From assembly GCA_039026915.1 (NCBI GenBank), contig JBCCLJ010000058.1, positions 1 to 32,907 on the forward strand: DNA of 32,907 nucleotides, in the 5' to 3' direction. Below are positions 17,051 to 25,197 of the stretch, piece by piece. The DNA comes from JBCCLJ01 sp039026915 (lineage in GTDB: Bacteria > Acidobacteriota > Thermoanaerobaculia > Multivoradales > Multivoraceae). A program made the position numbers and the translations under genes. The notes beneath the pieces are model-generated. The model was given only the letters and a program-made list of their open reading frames with translations, was not told the DNA's origin and did no database searches. Within the stretch, counting starts at the first letter, position 1, and every line of letters starts with the position of its first letter.

Positions 17051-17952
17051 GCGGTGAGGCAGCGACCGGACTGAAGCCCGGCTCGCTCGCCGTCTGGTGG
17101 CTCGCCTGCCGACCGGCGACGCTCTGGGCGGCAGTCGCCCCCGTTCTGGTCGGAGTCGCGTGCGCCAGCTCCGCGGGTGGTTTCTCGAGCGGTCCCGCTG
17201 CTGCGGCGCTGTGCGGAGCGATCTTCATTCAGATCGGAACGAACTTCGCGAACGACCTCTTCGACTTTCGCAAGGGCGCCGATACCAGTGAGCGTCTCGG
17301 GCCCGTGCGGGCCGCGCAGGCCGGCCTGCTGACGGTCCGGCAGTTGGCTCTCGGAACGGCCCTGGCCTTCGGCGCGGCCACGCTCTGTGGCGTCTACCTG
17401 GCGGTCATCGCGGGTTGGCCCGTGATCGTCGTCGGACTGGCTTCGATCGCCGCCGGAATCGGCTATACGGGCGGGCCGCGTCCGCTCGGCTATCTCGGCC
17501 TCGGCGACGTCTTCGTCTTCGCCTTCTTCGGGGTCATCGCCGTCACGATGACCGCCTATGTGCAGATGCTCGCAGTGCCGCGCTCCGCCTGGATCGCCTC
17601 CCTGGGTGTCGGTGCCCTTTCGACGGCGATTCTCGTGGTCAACAACCTCCGCGACCGCCCGACGGACGAGGTCGCGGGCAAGAAGACCCTTGCGGTTCGC
17701 TTCGGCGAGGGTTTCGCTCGCGTCGAATACTTCCTTCTCGTCGCCGGCGCGTTCCTGGTGCCACCTGCACTGCTGTCGGTGGAGGGACGCCTGGCTCCCC
17801 TCCTCGCGATGCTCTGTGCCCCTCTGGCGGTTCCTCAGCTCGGCCTCATGAAGAGCGGTGTTGGGCGAGAGCTCAATCCGGCTTTGGGAGGCACCGCGCG
17901 TCTCCTCCTGATTTACTGCATCCTTCTCTCCCTCGGCCTGTGGCTCTCGTGA
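17047..17952 (+). CDS. menA: 1,4-dihydroxy-2-naphthoate polyprenyltransferase MenA
   Basis: The GTG at 17047 overlaps the menH stop as GTGA; 301 residues with about nine membrane segments. MenA attaches the polyprenyl chain to 1,4-dihydroxy-2-naphthoate in the membrane, forming demethylmenaquinone. UbiA-superfamily motifs are visible: NDLFDFRKGADT (69-80), the first Asp-rich motif, and NNLRDRPTDEVAGKKTLAVR from 199, the second. The RPATLWAAVAPVLVG opening and the Gly-Tyr-Thr-Gly-Gly-Pro-Arg-Pro-Leu stretch are characteristic of MenA compared with UbiA. The polyprenyl donor would come from the synthase at 11381. Confidence 0.94.
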   Translation: MSGEAATGLKPGSLAVWWLACRPATLWAAVAPVLVGVACASSAGGFSSGPAAAALCGAIFIQIGTNFANDLFDFRKGADTSERLGPVRAAQAGLLTVRQLALGTALAFGAATLCGVYLAVIAGWPVIVVGLASIAAGIGYTGGPRPLGYLGLGDVFVFAFFGVIAVTMTAYVQMLAVPRSAWIASLGVGALSTAILVVNNLRDRPTDEVAGKKTLAVRFGEGFARVEYFLLVAGAFLVPPALLSVEGRLAPLLAMLCAPLAVPQLGLMKSGVGRELNPALGGTARLLLIYCILLSLGLWLS

Positions 17953-19340
17953 GCGGCGCTTTCGACGTCGAGCGTTGGCAGACATCGAGCTCGCTGGCGC
18001 TGAGTGATGGAGCTGGGCAGACCTGGACGTGGTCCGAGTGGTGCCCGCGAGTCCTCGGGCTGGCCGGTCGTCTGAAGAGGGAGTGGCCTCGGAGGGATGT
18101 CACCGTCGCGGTCGCCCTCGACGCGCAGCGCAGCGCCGACAGCGCTCTGCTGGCGACGGCTCTCCTGCGAGCGGACGTGCCGTTCGCGCTGCTGCATCCG
18201 CGGTGGACCGGAGAGCAGCGAAAGCAGCGTCTCGAGGAGCTCGGTCGTCCGCCGGTGATCGGTTGCGACGACTTGCCCGCGCTGGAGAGCTCAACTCCAC
18301 ACCGCCTGCCCCCCACGGTCGACGACGATCGACCGGCGGTCACGGTCTTCACCTCCGGATCGACCGGCTCACCGAAGGCCGCGGTGTTGAGCCGACGAGC
18401 TCTGGCTGCGTCGGCGCGGGCTTCTGAGGCCAATCTGGGCTGGGTGGACGGCGATCGTTGGCTGCTCAGCATGCCGCTTGCTCACGTCGGTGGACTGTCG
18501 ATCGTCACCCGCTGCGCGGCGGCGGGGACCGGCGTTGTCGTCGATCCTTCGGCCAGCTTCGACCCCGCAAGCATGGTCGAACTCTGTGAGCGCGAAGCCG
18601 TGACGCTGCTCTCGGTCGTCCCCACGATGCTGCACCGCCTGCTCGATCTGCCCGAGTGGGGCCTTGGCGGTCTGCGCGCGATCCTGGTCGGTGGGGCGGC
18701 GGCCCCCGTCGCTCTGGTGAGGCGAGCCGTCCGCCGGAAGCTGCCCGTGCTCCTGACCTACGGACTGACCGAGAGCTGCTCCCAGGTCGCGACCCAGTCG
18801 GTGGCGCGGTTGGTCGACCCCGACCGCTGCTTCGATGTCGGCACTCCCCTCAGAGGAACCGAGATCTGCGTCGCAGACGGTCCGCTGCGTGTCCGTGGCG
18901 CGACCCTCTTCTCCGGCTACCTGGGGCCCGACGGAGCCCTCTATGGCGGTCCGGAGGCTGACGGATGGTGGACGACGAGCGATCTAGGCTCCGTCGACGG
19001 CGTTGGACGGCTGCAGATCCTCGGGCGCGCCGACGACGTCATCATCACCGGTGGAGAAAACGTGCACCCGTTCGTGGTCGAAGAGGCGCTCAGGGAGCGC
19101 TCGAGCGTTGCCGATGCCTGCGTCTTTGGTCTTCCCGACGACGAGTGGGGTCAGAAGGTGGCCGCTCTTGTCGTCCTGGTCGAGGGTGCGAGCGTCGATG
19201 ATCTCGAGCGCTCGCTCGAGGAAGATCTGGCCTCCTTTCAGAGGCCCCGGCTCTTGCGCGCCGTCGACGCCCTGCCGACGAATGCCCAGGGCAAGGTCGA
19301 TCGCGAAGCCTGCCGAAGAGTTGCGGTAGGCCAGGCCTGA
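17949..19340 (+). CDS. menE: o-Succinylbenzoate-CoA ligase MenE
   Basis: The GTG at 17949 overlaps the menA stop as GTGA; 463 residues. It is an ANL-superfamily adenylating enzyme: phosphate loop TSGSTGSPK (135-143), YGLTES (271-276), the hinge motif GRADDVIITGGENVHP (359-374) and the C-terminal catalytic Lys449 in PTNAQGKVDR. MenE activates o-succinylbenzoate to its CoA ester before MenB ring closure. The protein is somewhat short for the superfamily but normal for MenE. It is the last gene of the cluster; menB and menC, which act before and after it, are not in this window. The operon then meets a convergent gene ending at 19391. Confidence 0.92.
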   Translation: MSGAFDVERWQTSSSLALSDGAGQTWTWSEWCPRVLGLAGRLKREWPRRDVTVAVALDAQRSADSALLATALLRADVPFALLHPRWTGEQRKQRLEELGRPPVIGCDDLPALESSTPHRLPPTVDDDRPAVTVFTSGSTGSPKAAVLSRRALAASARASEANLGWVDGDRWLLSMPLAHVGGLSIVTRCAAAGTGVVVDPSASFDPASMVELCEREAVTLLSVVPTMLHRLLDLPEWGLGGLRAILVGGAAAPVALVRRAVRRKLPVLLTYGLTESCSQVATQSVARLVDPDRCFDVGTPLRGTEICVADGPLRVRGATLFSGYLGPDGALYGGPEADGWWTTSDLGSVDGVGRLQILGRADDVIITGGENVHPFVVEEALRERSSVADACVFGLPDDEWGQKVAALVVLVEGASVDDLERSLEEDLASFQRPRLLRAVDALPTNAQGKVDREACRRVAVGQA

Positions 19341-19390
19341 CGGTCCCGATCGTTCCGAAGGCGTCCTCGGTCGTCGCGCGGGGCGGCGCC

Positions 19391-19732
19391 CTAAGGCCGA
19401 TCGACGGGCAGGCGGTCGCCTGGCATCCGTGGCCGGCAGCGGGCCTGTGCAACGAGACGCGAGAGCCGCGAAGCGGCCGCGTCATCGATACGGCCGGATT
19501 GCTGGGCGAGATCGAGTTCCTGGCGCAGTCGGTCGAGGCCCTCTTCGGCACGCGGCACGCGGTTCGTCCTGCGACCGCGGCGACACGAGTCGACGAGCTC
19601 GACCGCCGTGTGGCGAAGGTTCGATGCCCGGGGCGTCGTCTCCTGGTAGACAGCCAGGAGAAGGAGGCGGGCGAGCTGCAGCGCGTTGCGCTCCTGCCGG
19701 TGTCGGTCGTCGTGCGTCTTTGGGATCTGCAT
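19391..19732 (-). CDS. Small protein of unknown function downstream of the ApaH-like gene
   Basis: A minus-strand frame of 113 residues from an ATG at 19732 (GGAG 9 nt upstream); the frame stays open to 19798, but the extra codons lose the strong G/C bias at third positions that marks the rest, so I exclude them. The protein is Arg-rich and helical, with ALQLARLLLLAVYQ near the N-terminus and a RLRQELDLAQQSGRIDDAAA helix-turn-helix-like hairpin later. No signal peptide or known motif. It follows apaH by about 100 nt on the same strand and converges with menE. The codon bias is the main support for it being real. Confidence 0.5.
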   Translation of the reverse strand: MQIPKTHDDRHRQERNALQLARLLLLAVYQETTPRASNLRHTAVELVDSCRRGRRTNRVPRAEEGLDRLRQELDLAQQSGRIDDAAASRLSRLVAQARCRPRMPGDRLPVDRP

Positions 19733-19834
19733 GGGACTTGGCTCCGAGAGCCTGCCTTGTGTGCTGCTCTCACTAGACACAACGCTTTGCCCCGCCATTT
19801 CGTTTCAACGAAGTTCGGGTCTGCCCGGACCCTC

Positions 19835-20671
19835 TCAACGCGGAAGGTCGGTCTTGCGGCAGCGCACCTGGACCAGCTTGCGGTCCTCGAGCCGCACGGC
19901 GGAGAGCTTGCCACCCCAGACGCAGGCGCTGTCGAGCGCGAGCATGTGCTCGTCGAGGCGCAGCCCTTGCGCCGCCCAGTGCCCACAGACGACGGTTCTC
20001 TTGCTCCAGCGGGCGCCCTCGGTCGCGTGCCAGGGCGTCAGCGAGCGAGGCGCGCTCTCGGGTGTGCCGTTGAATCGGGCCAGACTACCGTTCGGGTGAC
20101 ACATGCGGACGCGGGTCAGTACGGCGAGGTGGCGCCGCAGCTTGCGAAACCCCTTCGGCAGCCGGCCCCGCGGCCTCCTCGACAGGAGGTACCGCCGGTT
20201 CGGGCCGCGGAGCATCTCGCTGAGGCTCTGCGCCTCACGCTCGGCACGCTTGCCGGTCCACTGCGGCAGAAGCCCCGCGTGGACGAGGATCCAGTCATCC
20301 TCGCGGTGCAGCAGGGGGCGCTTCGACAACCAGCGAACGAGCCGGTCGCCGTCCTTGGCATCGAGTAGGTTCTCGAGAGTGTCGCCTCGTCGCGGTTTGC
20401 TGTAGCCGTGATGCAGCGCGAGAAGATGCAGATCGTGGTTGCCCAAGACCACTTGGAAGCGAGAACCGAGTTCCTTATGCCGACGTCGGGCCCATCGAAG
20501 GACCTCCAAAGAGTGGCGGCCGCGGTTCACGAGGTCGCCGACCAGCCAGAGGCGATCCCGTTTTTCCTTGAAGGGGATCTTCTCCAGGAGGCGCTCGAGC
20601 GTGGCGAAGCAGCCGTGCACATCGCCGATCGCCCACGTCCGACCGCGAGGAGTTCTGTCTCGTGGGCTCAA
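19835..20671 (-). CDS. apaH: ApaH-like symmetrical bis(5'-nucleosyl)-tetraphosphatase / PPP-family phosphatase
   Basis: 278 residues from a TTG at 20671. It is a PPP-type metallophosphatase of ApaH size: AIGDVHGCFATLERLLEKI near the N-terminus, WLVGDLVNRGRHSLEVLRW, VLGNHDLHLLALHHGY, ILVHAGLLPQW, and VCGHWAAQGL, followed by an LALDSACVWGGKLSAVRL ending that is distinctive for ApaH. ApaH cleaves diadenosine tetraphosphate to two ADP and can remove Np4-type RNA caps. The His-Ala-Gly and Gly-His motifs with the full set of metal ligands suggest an active enzyme. The start is uncertain because no ATG lies near the N-terminal strand. It is divergent from the FadL-like gene. Confidence 0.88.
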   Translation of the reverse strand: MSPRDRTPRGRTWAIGDVHGCFATLERLLEKIPFKEKRDRLWLVGDLVNRGRHSLEVLRWARRRHKELGSRFQVVLGNHDLHLLALHHGYSKPRRGDTLENLLDAKDGDRLVRWLSKRPLLHREDDWILVHAGLLPQWTGKRAEREAQSLSEMLRGPNRRYLLSRRPRGRLPKGFRKLRRHLAVLTRVRMCHPNGSLARFNGTPESAPRSLTPWHATEGARWSKRTVVCGHWAAQGLRLDEHMLALDSACVWGGKLSAVRLEDRKLVQVRCRKTDLPR

Positions 20672-20956
20672 GTTCGAGAATCCGGTTGCGCTGGAGTGCC
20701 ACGGCCGATCCGAGGCCTCTGGATCGCTGGGTTCGCGCGCATTCTACGGCGCTACGTTTGCCGCAGCACAAGAGGAGCGGGACGAGCGGATCTTCCCAGA
20801 TAGAGCAAGAACGATAAGATCGTTTCAGTTCGGCGAAAGCTGGACCTCTAATTCGATACCAAACGACCTGCGGTGCGGGGGCCTCGCGGGCGCAAAAACG
20901 ATGAGCTGTGGGTGCGGCCGAGGGCCGCGCGTGAAAGCTCGACAAGGAGGACAGAG
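20672..20956. other. Divergent intergenic region with a short inverted repeat
   Basis: 285 nt between the apaH-like gene and the FadL-like gene. No gene is supported. The only clear structure is AACGAT-AAG-ATCGTT (20810-20824), a perfect 6-bp inverted repeat about 130 nt before the FadL-like ATG. It could be an operator, and a weak TTTCAG / TCTAAT pair with an 18-nt spacer overlaps it. Confidence 0.3.
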
Positions 20957-22423
20957 ATGTACAACCTTCGGACCGGTCGCGTGGCATTCGTCGCGACCCT
21001 CCTGCTGACGGTGGCGCTCGCAGCGCCGACGTTTGCTCAGCTCGATGACGATGCGAGCAGTGCGATCCAGTTCAACTTCAATCCGCCGGGTGCTCGTAGC
21101 CTCGGCCTGGGCGGTGCCTTCCTCGCCGTTGCCGACGATGCGACAGCCGCGTTCACCAACCCTGCTGGACTCGTGATTCTCCGTGAGCGCGAGGTCTTCG
21201 CCGAGGTTCGTCAGACCAACTCATCGATTCCCTACGTCGACAACGGCGTTGGAACGATCGCACCTGACGGACGTTCCGTGCTGCCGACGGGAACCGCCAC
21301 CGGCACCGGTGTCAACACGATCGACAACCTCCAGTTCGGTGAGACCGACGACGAGAGCACGGGGCTGTCCTTCGTCTCGTACGTGCAGCCCATCGGTGAT
21401 TTTCGCATCGCCCTTTACAGGCACGAGCTCGTCAACTTCGAGACGGAGTTTCAGACGGGAGGCGCTTTCCTCAACGTGCCTGCCGGCACGCTGGTGACGC
21501 CGACGCAGCGTCTGATCGCCGACGTGCCGACGTCGCGTCTCTTCCCGGTGCAGGCTTCGGTTGAGGTCGACATCGAGAACATCGGTGTTTCGTTCGCCTA
21601 CAAGTTCAGTGAGACCTTCTCCCTCGGGCTTGGAGTCAGCTTCTACGAGTTCGACGTCAACGGCCGCACGAATCGGTTCAGCTTCCCTCCGACGTCGATC
21701 GATGCGGCGCCGAACTACTCGCTCGACAACGTCGCGACCGCGCAGACGCAGACCGGCGATGACGACGACATCGGTATCAACCTTGGTTTCCTTTGGTCGC
21801 CCAACTCGAAGTTCTCTCTGGGTGGCGCCTACCGTGAAGGCGGCGAATTCGAATACAACTACGCCGTCAATGACAACCTGGCTACGCCGACCTTCAACGT
21901 GCCGACGGTCTATGGCATCGGCATCGCTGTTCGGCCGACGGTCGCTTTCACGATCAGTCTCGATGTCAACGAGGTCGAGTACTCGGCACTCGTCGACAAC
22001 TTCACGACGCTGCTCGACGGAAACCGTCCGGATCTCTTCGTCGTCGAGGACGCCACCGAGGTTCACCTTGGATTCGAGTATCGATTCCTGAACATGGCGA
22101 ACCCGATCACCCTCCGAGCAGGCGTCTGGGAGGATCCCGTTCATCAGATTCGCCGCAACCCGAACGGCTTCGCTCCGCCGGTGACCGGGCCCTTGGGAAC
22201 CCGGGACGCGTCCGGCGATTTCGAGTTCACCCAGGACAATCAGGACGGCCTCGTCGAACTGAGTCAGCAGCAGCTGTGGGCTGCGGCCGAGACGGCGGAT
22301 GACGAGATCCACTACGCGGTGGGTATCGGCTTCACGCTGGGCGAGAATTTCTCGCTCGATCTCGCGGGCGACTTCTCGGAGCGCGTCGACATTGCCGCGA
22401 TCTCTGCCGTCGTTCGTTTCTGA
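20957..22423 (+). CDS. FadL/OmpP1/TodX-family outer-membrane protein
   Basis: The ATG at 20957 has AAGGAGG 6 nt upstream; the frame is open further upstream but that part is not coding-like. 488 residues with a signal peptide ending Ala-Gln at about 28. The mature N-terminus contains GARSLGLGGAFLAVADDATA followed by FTNPAGL, the hallmark of the FadL/OmpP1 family, whose members are 14-stranded barrels passing hydrophobic compounds such as long-chain fatty acids or aromatics. The rest is a regular alternation of beta strands with acidic turns, ending in Val-Val-Arg-Phe, a terminal aromatic residue suited to Bam-mediated insertion. The gene stands alone and is followed by a strong terminator. 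Substrate is not predictable. Confidence 0.88.
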   Translation: MYNLRTGRVAFVATLLLTVALAAPTFAQLDDDASSAIQFNFNPPGARSLGLGGAFLAVADDATAAFTNPAGLVILREREVFAEVRQTNSSIPYVDNGVGTIAPDGRSVLPTGTATGTGVNTIDNLQFGETDDESTGLSFVSYVQPIGDFRIALYRHELVNFETEFQTGGAFLNVPAGTLVTPTQRLIADVPTSRLFPVQASVEVDIENIGVSFAYKFSETFSLGLGVSFYEFDVNGRTNRFSFPPTSIDAAPNYSLDNVATAQTQTGDDDDIGINLGFLWSPNSKFSLGGAYREGGEFEYNYAVNDNLATPTFNVPTVYGIGIAVRPTVAFTISLDVNEVEYSALVDNFTTLLDGNRPDLFVVEDATEVHLGFEYRFLNMANPITLRAGVWEDPVHQIRRNPNGFAPPVTGPLGTRDASGDFEFTQDNQDGLVELSQQQLWAAAETADDEIHYAVGIGFTLGENFSLDLAGDFSERVDIAAISAVVRF

Positions 22424-22448
22424 TCCACAGCGAGACTTGAAGTTCGAA

Positions 22449-22480
22449 GGGCAGCGGCTCAGCCGCTGCCCTTTTTCCTT
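22449..22480 (+). terminator. Intrinsic terminator after the FadL-like gene
   Basis: A perfect 9-bp stem, GGGCAGCGG (22449-22457) pairing with CCGCTGCCC (22463-22471), with a 5-nt loop that can close by two further pairs, followed by TTTTTCCTTTT. It lies 25 nt after the stop codon and separates this gene from the convergent MarR gene. Confidence 0.92.
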
Positions 22481-22533
22481 TTCGGGCCGAGAAGCCGCAA
22501 GCTGGGATCGGTGTGCCTGATGCGCGGGACGAC

Positions 22534-23022
22534 TCAGCGCGTCGGCTCTTCCTCGGGGGACTGGGCGGGCTGCGACAAGGCGTCCAGAACCGGCAGGAGC
22601 GAAGAGACGGAGTCGAGGAGTCGTTCGTAGGCCGCCTCACCCATCTGGCCCTTCAGGTCTTCGTCGATGCTCTGGAGAGACTCGAGACCGTGGGTGATGG
22701 AGAAGCGTCCGCTCGTCTTGAAGAAGACCTTCTTCACGCGGGCATCGTTCGGATCGGACACGATCTCCAAGCACCCGATCTTCACCATTTCTCGAACCAG
22801 TTTGCTCACTGCCTGCTTCGAGACTCCCTTGCGCCGGGCGATCTCGGTGACCGGAGTGCCTTCAACGTCGATGTACGCATAGAGATCGAGGTGGGTCTGG
22901 GAGATCTGCCGCGTCTCGAAGGCGCGCCGCAGGTTCTCGAGTCCGAGGACGTTGACCAATCGTCCCGCCTTGACGAGTTGATGCGAGAGCGAGCCTCGCT
23001 TCACAGACTCCAAGAGATCCAT
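22534..23022 (-). CDS. MarR-family transcriptional regulator
   Basis: 162 residues from the ATG at 23022. The centre is a MarR winged helix-turn-helix: TPVTEIARRKGVSKQAVSKL (recognition helix Val-Ser-Lys-Gln-Ala-Val-Ser-Lys), then the wing 'Ser-Asp-Pro-Asn-Asp-Ala-Arg-Val-Lys-Lys-Val-Phe-Phe', a standard Asp-x-Arg wing tip. Flanking helices form the dimer interface. MarR proteins usually repress a divergent transport or detoxification gene and themselves, and are released by small ligands or oxidation. Here the divergent partner is a small membrane protein, and the gap of 93 nt is filled with palindromes. No cysteines suitable for redox sensing stand out besides Cys in 'Ile-Gly-Cys-Leu-Glu'. 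Confidence 0.9.
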   Translation of the reverse strand: MDLLESVKRGSLSHQLVKAGRLVNVLGLENLRRAFETRQISQTHLDLYAYIDVEGTPVTEIARRKGVSKQAVSKLVREMVKIGCLEIVSDPNDARVKKVFFKTSGRFSITHGLESLQSIDEDLKGQMGEAAYERLLDSVSSLLPVLDALSQPAQSPEEEPTR

Positions 23023-23028
23023 GGCCAG

Positions 23029-23034
23029 ATTATA
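23029..23034 (-). promoter_or_regulatory. Perfect -10 element of the MarR gene, 6 nt from the ATG
   Basis: On the minus strand the sequence TATAATCTGGCC precedes the ATG at 23022. A perfect TATAAT this close to the start codon, with no Shine-Dalgarno sequence in between, predicts transcription starting at the ATG, that is, a leaderless mRNA. The -35 region falls in the inverted repeat at 23045-23063 (GACAAA at a 17-nt spacing). Confidence 0.6.
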
Positions 23035-23044
23035 GGCAACCTGG

Positions 23045-23097
23045 GTTGACGTTTGTCGTCAACTTTGATTGACTAAATTTAGTCAGTCCAAGTTGAC
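23045..23097. promoter_or_regulatory. MarR operator cluster: two palindromes and a half site
   Basis: Site 1 is GTTGACG-TTTGT-CGTCAAC (23045-23063), perfect 7-bp arms. Site 2 is TGACTAAATTTAGTCA (23070-23085), a perfect 16-bp palindrome. A third GTTGAC (23092-23097) repeats the half site. All share the core TTGAC/GTCAA. They lie between the divergent MarR and membrane-protein genes, ideally placed to control both. Confidence 0.7.
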
Positions 23098-23115
23098 CAT
23101 TTTGGAGGAACGCCC

Positions 23116-23424
23116 ATGGAAGTCTCGAACCGTCATCGCACGCTGCTGCTCGTCTTCGCCGCCCTTGCGCTGGCCGGCCCCAACGCGCTGTATCTCTACG
23201 CCGTGCTGACGATACCGTCGGTGAGCACGGAGGCAATGAACAACCCTGTCGCCCTGGCCTTCATGACCGAGGCGATGATGCTCCTGGGTCTGTTCCTCAC
23301 GTACGTCTTCCGTCGAACGCGATCGTGGACCAAGGTGGCGATCTACTTCGTGCTGAGCTTCGCTGGAAGTCTCGCCTTCAGCTTCCCGGCGTTCTTGTAC
23401 TGGGAGAGTCGCGGGGCGAGCTAG
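23116..23424 (+). CDS. Small three-span membrane protein
   Basis: 102 residues from the ATG at 23116, with GGAGGAA 7-8 nt upstream. There are three hydrophobic stretches: about 9-30 (LLLVFAALALAGPNALYLYAV), 45-65 (VALAFMTEAMMLLGLFLTYVF) and 74-95 (VAIYFVLSFAGSLAFSFPAF). The middle has a basic loop Arg-Arg-Thr-Arg-Ser-Trp-Thr-Lys. The pattern recalls DUF2834-like membrane proteins, but the match is weak and I do not assign a family. It is divergent from the MarR gene with shared palindromes, so it is the most probable target of that repressor. A role in tolerance or membrane adaptation is a guess. Confidence 0.65.
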   Translation: MEVSNRHRTLLLVFAALALAGPNALYLYAVLTIPSVSTEAMNNPVALAFMTEAMMLLGLFLTYVFRRTRSWTKVAIYFVLSFAGSLAFSFPAFLYWESRGAS

Positions 23425-23535
23425 GCGAGCTGGTCTCACCAAGGTTCGAGAGCCGCGGGTCTGAGATCGCTCCAGTGTCCCGGAGTGGGTGCCGACCTGG
23501 CCGAGGGTGTCCGGGGTTGCTCGCCCGGGGCAGCT

Positions 23536-25197
23536 CTAGTTGGCGCTCTCGAGGAACTCGAGGAAGGCGGGCGAGAAGTACTTGTCGGTCGGCGTCGGCG
23601 CTCCGTCGAGGCCCTTCATCTCGGCCGCCGCCGCGCGCGCCGCGTCGCGACTGTCGGCATCGTTGCCGCCGCTGAGCTGGTAGAGAGCGAAGTGGGCCGC
23701 GGCGCGGAAGAGCAGCGCCTGACCTCGTGCCTTGCCGTCGAAGGCGCTGCCGCCGATTTGGCTGAGGGCCTCGCGGTAGTCGCCCGTGAAGTAGGCCGCG
23801 GCAGCCGAGCGAAGTGTCTCCGGAACGGCACCTCCACCACTCTGGGGTGCGGCGCTTTGATTCGTGGGCGTCGCCGGCGTCGGCGCCTCGGTTTCCCTGG
23901 CGGTGCGTGCGTTGGACAGCACGTCGTCTTCGAGCCGGCCCATGCTCGCGCTGAGCTGCGTCATCTCGTTCGTCAGCCGCACGAGGCCGGCCGCGTCAGT
24001 GCCGTTCTTGGCGCTCGAGATGGAGCGGCTCAGCTGTTCGAGCTGTCGCCCGAACTCCTCGGCACGCGCTTGCTGAGCGTCGCTGCCGTTGCCCAGGTTC
24101 GTCTGCAGGGCCTGCTGCGCCTGCCGAGCTTCGGTCACTGCAGAGTCGGCGGCTCGCTTCTGCTGTTCCGAGGGCCGATTCTCCTGCGCTGCTGGACGTG
24201 GGCGTTCGGGCTCCACCGCCGCGACGCGGGTCGACAGAATGCGATCGAAGGCCGCGATCGCTTCGTCGGCTTTGGTCTTGGCCGAGCTGAGTTTCGCCTG
24301 GTCACTGCGGCTGCGGCCGGTCTCGAGATCGGTCTTGGCGCTGGCCAGCTTCGCTTTTGCGTCGTTCTCTTGCTGCGTCAACTGACTCGTCCAGGCTCGT
24401 CCTGCCGCGGCCTTCTTCGCCTCGACCTCCCGCGCCTTCGCCTCGGCCGACTCGATCGATGGGCGGGCCGCGAGAATCAGGCTGCTGTCGCCCCGTTTGA
24501 TCGCGACGTTGAAGTCGCGCTTGACGGCCGTCAGTTCGGTCACGGCGGTGCGGGCCAGGCCGACGCCGGAGCGCACGATCTCGAAGTCGCCGTTGCTGAC
24601 GCCCTCTTCCATGCGCACGGTCGCGCGGTCCAGCGCTTCCTTGCCTTCGTCGAAGCCGTTCCCGAGAGCCGGTTGGCTGTCCCAGATGGCGCGCGCATTG
24701 GGTGCGCGGCGCATCTCGTCGATGTCGGCACGAATCTGCGTTCCCTGGGTGACGAGGGGCTGCACCTCGTCGAGCGCCGTCTTGATCAGCTGGTCACGGC
24801 AGGTGGTCTTTTCCTGCTGCATGATCGTGAAGCGCTCGCGGTCGCTTTGCACGATGCCCTGCGTCTCCGCGATGGTGAAGTACTCCCAGGCCGCCTGGCA
24901 CTGACCGCTCTTTGCCAGGCCGATCGCCAGCATGGCATTGGGAATGTAGATGACCGTCTTCGAGGAGTAGATCGGAATTCTGCGCTTGCGCGCGGCCGGG
25001 CGCTCGGCGATGGCCTCGCGCATCGCTTCGACGACTTCTCCCCAGCGCTCCTGCTCGGACGCCTGGATGCCGCGCTTGAAGGCCGCCTGCCAGTCCGCGT
25101 AGGTCGGCGTGCTCGAGAGTGCTACGAGAGCCGCAGTCGCACCGAGCGTTCGAAGGCCGAACGTCGTGCGGAGCTTTGGCGTGCGGTTCCGGCTCAC
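23536..25197 (-). CDS. Exported, mostly helical protein coupled to the PEGA kinase
   Basis: The GTG at 25197 overlaps the kinase stop as GTGA, so it is translated in step with the kinase. 553 residues. A signal peptide ends near Thr-Tyr-Ala-Asp (residue 32-35). The first 110 residues look like one or two TPR-type helical pairs (Trp-Gln-Ala-Ala-Phe-Lys-Arg-Gly, then Ala-Ala-Trp-Glu-Tyr-Phe), with two cysteines. Residues about 200-430 are Ala/Glu/Lys/Gln-rich coiled coil. A low-complexity linker (Ala-Pro-Thr-Pro-Ala-Thr-Pro) leads to a second TPR-like block (about 470-530) including AAAYFTGDYREALSQIGG. I do not recognise a named family. It probably acts in the periplasm next to the kinase's extracellular domain. 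Confidence 0.72.
   Translation of the reverse strand: MSRNRTPKLRTTFGLRTLGATAALVALSSTPTYADWQAAFKRGIQASEQERWGEVVEAMREAIAERPAARKRRIPIYSSKTVIYIPNAMLAIGLAKSGQCQAAWEYFTIAETQGIVQSDRERFTIMQQEKTTCRDQLIKTALDEVQPLVTQGTQIRADIDEMRRAPNARAIWDSQPALGNGFDEGKEALDRATVRMEEGVSNGDFEIVRSGVGLARTAVTELTAVKRDFNVAIKRGDSSLILAARPSIESAEAKAREVEAKKAAAGRAWTSQLTQQENDAKAKLASAKTDLETGRSRSDQAKLSSAKTKADEAIAAFDRILSTRVAAVEPERPRPAAQENRPSEQQKRAADSAVTEARQAQQALQTNLGNGSDAQQARAEEFGRQLEQLSRSISSAKNGTDAAGLVRLTNEMTQLSASMGRLEDDVLSNARTARETEAPTPATPTNQSAAPQSGGGAVPETLRSAAAAYFTGDYREALSQIGGSAFDGKARGQALLFRAAAHFALYQLSGGNDADSRDAARAAAAEMKGLDGAPTPTDKYFSPAFLEFLESAN

Noticed and set aside
19733..19798. N-terminal extension of the small gene after apaH
   Set aside because: Third-position G/C bias is lost in these codons and there is no ribosome binding site at 19798.
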